NCBI GenBank assembly: GCA_964386405.1
Contig: CAYLRW010000056.1
Span: forward strand, 1-10,573
Length of the DNA stretch: 10,573 nt
From: RZYP01 sp964386405
Lineage (GTDB): Bacteria; Bacillota; Negativicutes; Acidaminococcales; Acidaminococcaceae
Reading direction: 5' to 3'
How positions within the stretch are numbered: the first letter of the stretch is position 1; the number at the start of each line of letters is the position of its first letter. Both the position numbers and the translations under genes were made by a program. The notes under the pieces were generated by a model, which did not search any database, was not told where the DNA came from, and saw only the letters and a list, made by a program, of their open reading frames with translations. Shown one piece after another: positions 1 to 7,500 of this stretch.

Positions 1-2
1 TC

Positions 3-1286
3 CTACAAGTTACCAATTAAACGCAAATAGGGCTTGTTGTTCGAGTACACATATTCCACACTCAAGAATTCGTGAATACGGAAACGTGCCCCAAACTCGT
101 TGACGTTTGTGCCAGAGAAATGTTCTGCCCTGAGACGCCATTTCGGAGATATATCATATTCCAGACGATAATTATTTTCATGGTCGGAAACTCTCCGTGC
201 ATAAGCAACAGTTGTTTTGCCATCGCGATGAGCGAGTCCCGGCGCAAATTCCCACTCCATGTTTTCCAATTCGATTGAAAACTCCGTAAAAAGCTCATCG
301 TCATCTGAAATATATTTGCCAAAATGCGCTCTGCCAACAAGATTGTTTTCAGAGCGGCCGCTGTCGCCATAACCTTCAAACCAAATCTTGTATTTATCGG
401 CTTCCATCCTGATTTCCACCATTGTCTCGGTACCAGGAGTTATGGTTACTGTTGGTTTCAACGAATAAATGTCGACATCCTTTTCGGCTTTAACAGCTGC
501 TAAAAGACGTTGCTCCAGCTCTGCCCTGTGTTTTTTTACAAAATCAACCGGCAGGCCTCTGAGTTCATCGGCTTTTTCATGCAGCCGTTCCTTAGTCTTC
601 AAAAAAAGGATATTGGGAACAGTTTCCGATAACAGTTCAAATTGTACATCATGTACTGTCTGCCCGACAGGATAAACTATGACCTGCGCCACAACTTTTT
701 TCCCCTGCTGGCTTAAATCAACGGATGCCCTGAATTCCGGCAGCATTGTTTCCATATCTTGCCTGACTTTCTGGCGCAATACCCCGCCAGCCCAATCAAC
801 AGCATCTATAGAAGCGCCGCTTACGGTCCTGACGATTCTATCTTTAAGCTCAGGCATCTTCGCCAGCAAAACTTCAGCCATCGGCTGGTCAATTCCGGAA
901 AATTCCAAATCAACCTGCACATCGTTTACTACGTCCAGCCATGGCGATAGCTTGAAAGTTATTTCAGACGCAGTGCCCAGTTTAATGATGGTTTCTTCAA
1001 CCTTGTAGCCGGTAAGAGCCCGCTCGCCGACTTCGCCCAGCAATCTGGCATAGTCATTTTTTACAGGTTCGATCTGCCCTGTATCCTTTTCTAAGAAAAG
1101 CTGTTCAGCAACAACCTGCATGCTGGCCGTCATTCTCTCTAGCAAAGGTTGGCCTGTCCTGCCTGTACTATCAGTAACAATTACTTTAACACTGCCGATA
1201 GTTTCTGCGAAAGCAATTTGCGGCATCAGGAACAAACAAAAACCAGCTAATATTAGGGTGGCGAACCTGCTTTTACTACTCTGCAA
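3..1286 (-). CDS. Secreted protein of unknown function with probable C-terminal outer-membrane beta-strands
   Basis: I do not recognise this 427-residue protein as a named family. Seen: a signal peptide (hydrophobic core about residues 9-26, likely cleavage after AFA at 25-27). A mixed alpha/beta region follows at about 28-290, with alternating strands and charged helices that loosely resemble POTRA-like repeats. From about 296 to 427 there are roughly eight to ten short amphipathic strands rich in Tyr, Trp, Phe and Arg, the pattern expected of a small beta-barrel. The last residue is Leu, so it lacks the usual terminal aromatic residue of barrel proteins. The start is TTG at 1284-1286: an in-frame TGA lies four codons upstream, and a strong GGGGGAGG sits 10 bases before the TTG. 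It begins 35 bases after the bamA stop with no terminator between, so it is probably co-transcribed with bamA. Inference: an outer-membrane or periplasmic assembly factor. Gene reality is near certain; the function is open. Confidence 0.85.
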   Translation of the reverse strand: MQSSKSRFATLILAGFCLFLMPQIAFAETIGSVKVIVTDSTGRTGQPLLERMTASMQVVAEQLFLEKDTGQIEPVKNDYARLLGEVGERALTGYKVEETIIKLGTASEITFKLSPWLDVVNDVQVDLEFSGIDQPMAEVLLAKMPELKDRIVRTVSGASIDAVDWAGGVLRQKVRQDMETMLPEFRASVDLSQQGKKVVAQVIVYPVGQTVHDVQFELLSETVPNILFLKTKERLHEKADELRGLPVDFVKKHRAELEQRLLAAVKAEKDVDIYSLKPTVTITPGTETMVEIRMEADKYKIWFEGYGDSGRSENNLVGRAHFGKYISDDDELFTEFSIELENMEWEFAPGLAHRDGKTTVAYARRVSDHENNYRLEYDISPKWRLRAEHFSGTNVNEFGARFRIHEFLSVEYVYSNNKPYLRLIGNL

Positions 1287-1321
1287 TGTCTTTCAACCTC
1301 CCCCGTCTTTGCCGGCCTCAC

Positions 1322-3238
1322 TTAGAATTGGCCGCCAAAGCTGAAGTGGAAACGGCCGCCATCTTCGCCGATACCATAATCAAGACGCAATGGGCCCAAT
1401 GGTGAATTGATACGTAAGCCGACACCATAACTGGATTTCATCAACCCAAGATCAAAAGCATTCTCTGTGTCTTTATCCCAGGCGTAGCCTGTATCAGTAA
1501 ACAGAACTCCCTGTACCTTCTTCATCAAAGGTACCCTGTATTCCAATGTGCCTCTTAGCATACTATTGCCTTTAAACTGGTCATCCTTATAACCACGAAG
1601 GCTATCGGAACCACCAACTGCAAATCTCTGACTTAAAGGCATCGTGCCATCAGCATAACCTGCGCCAACCATGAAGGCCAAAACATCTTCACTCGCACCC
1701 ATGCGGTAATAGTAACGCAAATCAGCCGAATATTTGGTGAAGTCAAAGTCGCCGCCCAAGCCAGCCCATTCTACTGAGTAGGAATTGCGCTTGCCTTCGT
1801 GCGGATCATTAACATTATCGCGAGAATCAAACGTTCTAGCGAAAGCAATACTTTGTGTCTTACCAAAATTTTCCTTTTGACGTTTAGCAGCAAGAGCTGC
1901 TTTTTCCGCTGCGGTCTGGTCGGTATCAGTCGGGTCATCGCCTTCAAAATACTGATAATCATCTTCATAACCATCGGCCACACCTTTATAGATATCTTCA
2001 CGATTCTTTAAAGTAAGATAGTTTACAACATACTCATTATTCGTTCTGCGGCTGAAAGTCAATTCCTGACCGCGGCGCTGTTTGTCATAACGAGCGATTT
2101 CATCCCCATTATGATCATAATCCGCATACTCGTTGGTCATGTCATAGATGGACAAACCTACGCTGGTTTCCTTGTCATCAAGCCAAGGTTTTGTATAACT
2201 GAACTCATAGTTTTTATTATTTTCACTATCGCCGCCAAATTCCCAGCGAATGTTCACCTTATCACCGGTACCGCGGAAATTCTTATCGCCAACAGAAACC
2301 ATACCCAAGAATCCGTCTGCGTCACTATAGCCCGCGCCAATACCGAAAGTACCGGTATTCATTTCAACAACGGTAATTTCCACATCGACTGCGTTAGGAG
2401 CCTTGCCAGGATTCAACTTGATGTTGACATCTTCAAAATAACCCAGATTGTAAATACGCTGCATGCTGCGGCGGGCATCTTTGCTGTTAAAAGGCTGACC
2501 CTTCTTCAGTTTCATTTCCCGGGTAATAACATAATCTTTAGTCTTAGTGTTGCCTTTGATTTTAAAATCTTCTACAACGCCTTCATTAACCTGTACATAT
2601 AGTTCGCCGCTCGGCAGGACACGCACATCGGTAACACGTGCCAGAATGTAGCCTTCTTTGGAATATTCTGCTTCAACTTTGCGAACCTTTTCATTAACAT
2701 CCTTCAGATTGATTATCTTATCTTTAGTCAAATCAATGATGTTCTTGATTTTATCAGTGCTTACCTTGGTATTACCTTCTACCACCAGTGTTTTAAAAAC
2801 AGGGTTCTCCATTACATGATAAGTAACCTGCACACCTTCGGGCACTTGATTATATTCCGGCACGATATCGTAGAACCAGCCAAGCTGATAGATTGCATGT
2901 AAATCAGCAGCAATACCGTCCTTCGTAAATTCCATACCCGGTTTTACTTTAAGCGCATCCATTATTGCATCATGGTTGCCTTGCTTGTCACCTTCAACAG
3001 TAACCTTGGTTACTGTCTGGCCAACATAAGCATTAACTTCCTCTGCTGATGCAATTTTAACATTGTCATTAGTACTGGTTTTGAGTGCAGCTGCCTCTGT
3101 AGGCAACAGGGTGTCTGCTGCTTTCTCTGTTGGTTTCATGGAATCCGGATTCGTTTCTTCGGCATATACCGGCAGAGTAACAAGCAAAGTTGCTGCCATT
3201 CCCATTGCAATCGGTCGCCACATTTTTTTCCTTTTCAT
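1322..3238 (-). CDS. bamA: BamA, outer-membrane protein assembly factor (Omp85 family), three POTRA domains
   Basis: BamA inserts beta-barrel proteins into the outer membrane. Seen in the 638-residue product: signal peptide 1-26 (MKRKKMW..., cleavage after VYA). Three POTRA-like repeats lie at about 76-143, 146-220 and 222-293; the second and third show the typical V..EGNTK / IKGNTKT opening and the last contains YNLGYFEDV. A barrel follows from about 295. The Omp85 loop-6 motif appears as LRGY (547-550). The protein ends in HFSFGGQF, a C-terminal beta-signal with a terminal Phe. E. coli BamA has about 810 residues and five POTRAs, so this is a short form. A long acidic loop sits at about 425-459. 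Start: ATG at 3236-3238 has AGGGGGC five bases upstream and gives a clean signal peptide; an in-frame ATG at 3263-3265 would overlap the preceding gene and spoil the signal. It lies 13 bases after the membrane-protein gene, so the two are likely co-transcribed. Confidence 0.95.
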   Translation of the reverse strand: MKRKKMWRPIAMGMAATLLVTLPVYAEETNPDSMKPTEKAADTLLPTEAAALKTSTNDNVKIASAEEVNAYVGQTVTKVTVEGDKQGNHDAIMDALKVKPGMEFTKDGIAADLHAIYQLGWFYDIVPEYNQVPEGVQVTYHVMENPVFKTLVVEGNTKVSTDKIKNIIDLTKDKIINLKDVNEKVRKVEAEYSKEGYILARVTDVRVLPSGELYVQVNEGVVEDFKIKGNTKTKDYVITREMKLKKGQPFNSKDARRSMQRIYNLGYFEDVNIKLNPGKAPNAVDVEITVVEMNTGTFGIGAGYSDADGFLGMVSVGDKNFRGTGDKVNIRWEFGGDSENNKNYEFSYTKPWLDDKETSVGLSIYDMTNEYADYDHNGDEIARYDKQRRGQELTFSRRTNNEYVVNYLTLKNREDIYKGVADGYEDDYQYFEGDDPTDTDQTAAEKAALAAKRQKENFGKTQSIAFARTFDSRDNVNDPHEGKRNSYSVEWAGLGGDFDFTKYSADLRYYYRMGASEDVLAFMVGAGYADGTMPLSQRFAVGGSDSLRGYKDDQFKGNSMLRGTLEYRVPLMKKVQGVLFTDTGYAWDKDTENAFDLGLMKSSYGVGLRINSPLGPLRLDYGIGEDGGRFHFSFGGQF

Positions 3239-3251
3239 AACGAGCCCCCTG

Positions 3252-3761
3252 TTAATTAGAATCATTCAAGGTCTTTCGCGCTGTCCTCACAAGATTCCTC
3301 ACTTCATTCTCAGGAACCTGCAAAACTGCTTTCTCAACTTTTTCAGTTTTTTGTGGTGAAACTATAGTTTCTTCCTGTATTACTGTTGGTGTTTTTATTT
3401 TTTCCGGTACACTTTCTACTGAAGAAGCGGCCCTGGGAATTTTTTTAGCATCCGGCAGAAGAGCACTACTCTGTGCAACAACAATATCAGCAGGTTTCGG
3501 CGGTAAAGAGTTCCTAGCCCAGAACCAGCCACCGGCTCCTGTCAAAATCATTAAAAATGCTGCAATAACAGCAAGCCTTTGGCGCGTCCAGATGGCAGCA
3601 AAACCACGTTTTTCCCGTAAATGCTGCATTTCTGCCTCTGCCAGCATCAGATCGAGTTCACCGCGCATATCGTTGTTGCTGCGAAAACTATCCTCAGCAT
3701 TCTTCAAACTGTTACGCACGTTTCTGATATGGTCGCACACATTTTTAAGATTGCCAGACAT
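3252..3761 (-). CDS. Single-pass membrane protein of unknown function; candidate anti-sigma factor or envelope sensor
   Basis: No family recognised in this 169-residue protein. Seen: a charged, helix-rich N-terminal part (about 1-60) that could form a coiled coil, then one hydrophobic segment at about 63-82 (LAVIAAFLMILTGAGGWFWA). The basic residues before it (KR at 51-52, RQR at 60-62) predict N-in/C-out. The tail from 83 to 169 is rich in Pro, Lys, Val and Glu and ends in a short helix (ENEVRNLVRTARK). No signal peptidase site and no HxxxCxxC zinc anti-sigma motif; the only cysteine is C9. Start: ATG 3759-3761 with AAGGAG eight bases upstream. It directly follows the sigma factor gene (162-base gap) and precedes bamA by 13 bases. 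A single-pass protein with a cytoplasmic helical domain beside a sigma gene fits an anti-sigma role, but that is inference from order and topology only. A periplasm-spanning scaffold is an alternative. Confidence 0.85.
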   Translation of the reverse strand: MSGNLKNVCDHIRNVRNSLKNAEDSFRSNNDMRGELDLMLAEAEMQHLREKRGFAAIWTRQRLAVIAAFLMILTGAGGWFWARNSLPPKPADIVVAQSSALLPDAKKIPRAASSVESVPEKIKTPTVIQEETIVSPQKTEKVEKAVLQVPENEVRNLVRTARKTLNDSN

Positions 3762-3796
3762 TATGCTTGCTCCTTTCTTTAAGCATCAATCATACT

Positions 3797-3825
3797 ATTA
3801 TATAATCGCAGGCTAGCGTAAAAAT
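3797..3825 (-). promoter_or_regulatory. Possible internal promoter ahead of the membrane protein and bamA
   Basis: Reading leftward, a perfect TATAAT lies at 3797-3802, about 36 bases before the ATG at 3761. The -35 position is poor: TTTTTA at 16-base spacing or ATTTTT at 17-base spacing. No TGn extended -10 is seen. The hexamer sits in a self-complementary ATTATATAAT, so chance in an AT-rich gap is possible. Phased A-tracts upstream could compensate for the weak -35. Confidence 0.45.
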
Positions 3826-3845
3826 TAATCTTTAATATTTGGTGA

Positions 3846-3880
3846 TTTTAGACTGTTTTTGGGCATTTTTGAACTTTTTT
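3846..3880 (-). promoter_or_regulatory. Helically phased A-tracts (probable bent DNA) upstream of the internal promoter
   Basis: On the plus strand, T-runs occupy 3846-3849, 3856-3860, 3866-3870 and 3875-3880, that is every 9-10 bases; a further T5 at 3907-3911 is about three turns away. On the transcribed (minus) orientation these are A-tracts lying about 55-90 bases before the expected start of the promoter at 3797-3825. A-tracts repeated once per helical turn are known to bend DNA and can act like UP elements. An inverted repeat, TGGTGAT at 3840-3846 and ATCACCA at 3900-3906, flanks them. Confidence 0.5.
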
Positions 3881-3923
3881 GCCATATTATCTACTAATTA
3901 TCACCATTTTTCTTCTGCTAGCT

Positions 3924-4559
3924 CTATTTTAGTTCAGCCATCAGACGTGAAAGCATGCCGCGTACACGTTTTACTGCTTTTTTCTGCAAACGATAAATAT
4001 GGCTTGGTGTCACATGAATGTCAGCAGCCAAATCACTGGCTGATTTATCAAGAAGATAAATACCGGACAAAACTTTCTGTTCATTAACGGAAAGTCTGTC
4101 CATCGCTTCTTTGACTTTACAGGAAAGGAACTCTCTCTCCACATTCTCGTCCGGCGATAGTTCGGTGGAAATCAGGCATTCCGCCCAGGAGATACCACTG
4201 CCTTCATTGGTTTCGCTATCCAGCGACAAGGTCTTTTTGCCGTATTCACGTTCTAAATAGTCAAGCATTCTGCCCTTGATGCGGTGGACGGCAAAAAGGC
4301 TGAAAGCAACACCTTTTTGATAATCATAGCGCTCGGCAGCCTCCAAAAGTCCGACCGTTCCTTCCTGAATCAGTTCCCGTATCTGAACTTCCGGCAAACT
4401 GAAACCCATCGCCACTTTAAAAACAAGTGGCTGGTAAGAACTGATCAACCGGTGATGAGCTTCTTCACTGCCAGCAGCACAGGCTTCCCACAGCGCAAGT
4501 TCCTCTTCCCGTGACAGCAATTTTATTTTTTTCAGTTCTTCCAGATAGCTGTTTAACAC
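3924..4559 (-). CDS. Alternative sigma factor (sigma-70 family, regions 1.2, 2 and 4, reduced region 3)
   Basis: Directs RNA polymerase to a special promoter set. Seen in the 211-residue product: a region 1.2-like start (LNSYLEELKKIKLLSREEE), region 2.1-2.4 at about 33-103 with ELIQEGTVGLLEAAERYDY and FSLFAVHRIKGRMLDYLER, and region 4 at about 148-203 with a helix-turn-helix at about 172-193 (SDLAADIHVTPSHIYRLQ). The segment between regions 2 and 4 is only about 45 residues, so region 3 is reduced, as in SigE/SigK-type factors. The RIKG...LD signature resembles group 3 factors (FliA/SigF type). Aligned with E. coli sigma-70, W433, W434 and Q437 become His, Arg and Gly, so it should not read a standard -10. 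Start: GTG at 4557-4559 with AAAAAGGAG seven bases upstream, 14 bases after the tamB stop; an ATG at 4605-4607 would add 16 unlikely residues inside tamB. Its regulon is unknown. Confidence 0.88.
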   Translation of the reverse strand: MLNSYLEELKKIKLLSREEELALWEACAAGSEEAHHRLISSYQPLVFKVAMGFSLPEVQIRELIQEGTVGLLEAAERYDYQKGVAFSLFAVHRIKGRMLDYLEREYGKKTLSLDSETNEGSGISWAECLISTELSPDENVEREFLSCKVKEAMDRLSVNEQKVLSGIYLLDKSASDLAADIHVTPSHIYRLQKKAVKRVRGMLSRLMAELK

Positions 4560-4566
4560 GTCGGCA

Positions 4567-4575
4567 CTCCTTTTT
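4567..4575 (-). promoter_or_regulatory. Ribosome binding site of the sigma factor, overlapping the tamB stop
   Basis: AAAAAGGAG lies seven bases before the GTG at 4557-4559 and shares bases with the tamB stop codon (TAA at 4574-4576). Ribosomes finishing tamB release on the sigma factor's binding site, which suggests translational coupling. This site decides the GTG start over the upstream ATG. Confidence 0.8.
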
Positions 4576-7500
4576 AGAAGGAAATATGGTATTCCAAGCC
4601 ATACCATTTTTTATTTTCTTCATTAATTGAAAAATTAACAGTTATATTTTTATTCAGCTCATACTGCGTGAAAGTATCATGATACTGGCCATCTAAACTG
4701 GTAGCATAGCCAACCATGATATTATCCGTAATATACTTGCTTGCCAATACATTATATTGTTCTTTTTCTTCCTTGGTAAACTCACTGGCATCTTTGGCAT
4801 TAATTTCGAAACCAATGCCAGTTGCTGTATTGCCGCTATAAACGCGGAACTGGTCAAGATTCAAGTCTTCCTTAAAGAGCGTTTCCACGTCTCTCAAGAA
4901 AGTCATCTCGATGCCCACATCAAGGAGAGCCTGTAAATCCTGTGTTTCCAACCCATTGCTGCCTGTAGCGCTGCTGCCATTGCTATAGCTCTTCAGCGTC
5001 AGCATCCTGAACAATTCCTGCTGGCTCAATGGTGGATCCGAGGATAAGCTCAGTTCCATTTCATCAAGCTGACCATCAATCTGCATATTCACATTATAGC
5101 GTCCGAATTTAGTGTAGGAATCAAGATTGATCGTTGGCAGGACAGAACCCGGTATTGGGAAACCGGCCGTTGCTTTTCTGATTTTAAAAGGCGTCCTTAA
5201 GTAACTGACGGTACCCTTCGTTGCATAGAGCGATCCGTCCACATTAGTATACCTCGTACTGCCCATAATATGCAAACCACCTGCCAGCCAGAGGTCATAA
5301 AGGTATTTGTTATAAAGATGAATCTCCGGTCCCAGTTCTATTTTGATATCTAACCCGATATTGGAATTTCCTGGTTGTATTTCCGGAATCGTCGGCATAT
5401 TGATAAGAACTTTATCCAAACGAATTTCACTGGCAATATGCGGCCTGTTGCGTTCATGTGTCACAACCGCCTGGCCGTTGATAGTGCCGCTGAAAAGAGG
5501 CGAAACTATCTGCACATTATCAGCCTTTACATCTAACTGGTACGGAGTGCTATCGCCATCCAATAGGGCAAAGGTTCCACTAGCATTCAGCTTACCGGTA
5601 GGGCCAATCTTCGCTGACATTTCTTCCAGACGGATTCTGCGTCCTTCAAATTTTACAGCCATTTTTAAGTTTTCAATTACAGTAGACATTTGTTTCAGTT
5701 TTACCATACCGTTATTAATATTGAAACTACCGTCAATAAGCGGTTCTTCCAGCGTGCCGGTCACCATCAGTGCTCCGCTCGTATCTCCGCTGCCGCTTTC
5801 CACATTCTTATTCAGCATCGGTAAGATTGCCAGATTGGCATTGTCAAGCTTTACTTTGATTGACATTTGCGCGTCCGGATTTCTGCGATCACCTTTGGCT
5901 CTGAATAAGTCCTGAGGCACAGAACCATAGGCACTCGCCTTGTAAATATCTCTCTGGATATAAAGCTGCTCAATATTATAGAGATCATCCCGCAAAGTGA
6001 ACATGCCGTAAAGGTTATCAAACGGAGTATCTGCTATTTGTCCCTGGCTGACCGATAACGAAGCATTGGCTGCAGGGTTTTCAATGGTACCGCTGACCTG
6101 AGCAGCAAAACTCATCTTGCCGCCAAAATCAACCGGTGCTTTAATAAAGGCATTCAGTACAGAGGCATCGGCTTCACTGCAGAAGGCATCAATTGCCAGA
6201 TTGCGGTTTCTAAAGTCTACCGTGCCCTGCGCTGCAAGGAAACCGCCTTTTTCTTCGTCAATACGTACTTTAAGGATATTCAAAATATCTTTATGAATAA
6301 AAATATCAAAAACAGCAGAAGGGTAGCGGATGCCGCGAATACTGCAGTTGCGGATCTGGCCGCCAACGCTGATGCCGGTACCTTTGCCTTCTTTATTGAC
6401 AATGATGCTGCCATCGAGATCACCAGCTATGTCATAATCCTGTCCGGCTAAAGCGAGCAGTGATTTCATGCTGCCGCCTTTGACTTCAATATTGCCTTGC
6501 AAAAGAGCATCATTAAAATCAATCAGCATATCTATGCCAAACAAACCTGCTCCCTGTCTGGCACTCCCTTTGAGCCTGTTGACCTTGCCTGCCGAACTTA
6601 CCAGATTGCCGGTAATGTCAGTGAATTCCTGCCCATTGATCACTATGCTGTGGGAATTAAGTTCACCTGTAAATAGTGGTGTTCCCAATGTACCTTGCAG
6701 TTTACCGTTCAAGTCCACCAGTCCGGCAACTTTCACTTTGTCGGGCACCGCTAGTCTCTTCAAATCGATCTTGCTGGCATTCATCACAAAATCAAGATTC
6801 TTGTTCTTGTCAACTTTACCATCAAGGTGGATCTCAGTCTGCAAAGCATGAATCACAAAGTTTCTGAGATACAGATTACCATCCAATACACTGTATTCGC
6901 CTACTGCATCATCCAGTAGATATTTATTCAGACTACCCTCGTAAAAATTCATTTTACCGGTCACTTCAGGGTTAGAAATTCTGCCTTTCACCGTAACTTC
7001 ATTGTCAAGATTGCCTGTCAAAGCAACGTCAGGGGCCATAGCAGCAACCAAAGGTTCAACTCTGATTCCTTTGGTAGAAACTCTCAAGTCCAGCAAAGGA
7101 TCTTCACTGCCAAGATCAATCCATCCGTTAATCAAATGTTCACCTGCCGGCATTTTTACGGTGAGACCATCAATTTGCAAGCGTTGATTCTGCCATAGGA
7201 AAACCCCATGTGCATCAGTAATTTTTTGTTTCATGATTTCAGCGTCGGCTAATCTGGCCGTACCACGAACCTGCGGTGAAGCCGTCGAACCGCTGACCAC
7301 GAAGGAACCTGTCAGCTTCCCGTCTCCTTCTTGTCCGCCAACCGCCAAAAGCGGCTGCAGCGGGAAATTGGCAACACTGGCCTCTGCAGCAATATTACCG
7401 CCGGTGATCCTGCCTTGTGCTACAAAGGAACCATCATCATTGCAGTAGCCGGAAAGATTATTGATCGTAATATTGTTCTGATTGTAATCGATGTCCAGTC

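Noticed and set aside
62..379. 105-codon open frame on the minus strand
   Set aside because: It is a second frame within the 427-residue gene, whose signal peptide, binding site and strand pattern are convincing; nothing supports overlapping coding.
2111..2602. 163-codon open frame on the plus strand
   Set aside because: It lies wholly opposite the well-supported bamA POTRA-coding region, has no ribosome binding site and an Ile-rich composition typical of an antisense shadow.
3239..3265. Earlier ATG start for bamA at 3263-3265
   Set aside because: It would place nine extra residues before the charged start of the signal peptide and overlap the preceding gene; the ATG at 3236-3238 has AGGGGGC just upstream.
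3252..3761. Classical zinc-binding anti-sigma domain in the 169-residue protein
   Set aside because: Only one cysteine (C9) is present and there is no HxxxCxxC, so the anti-sigma idea rests on topology and gene order alone.
4560..4607. Earlier ATG start for the sigma factor, overlapping tamB
   Set aside because: No binding site precedes the ATG at 4605-4607 and the added residues are not sigma-like, while the GTG at 4557-4559 has AAAAAGGAG at good spacing and begins with region 1.2-like sequence.
5343..5915. 190-codon open frame on the plus strand
   Set aside because: It is antisense to the conserved C-terminal part of tamB, is Ser/Leu/Ile/Pro-rich with no domain pattern, and shows no binding site.
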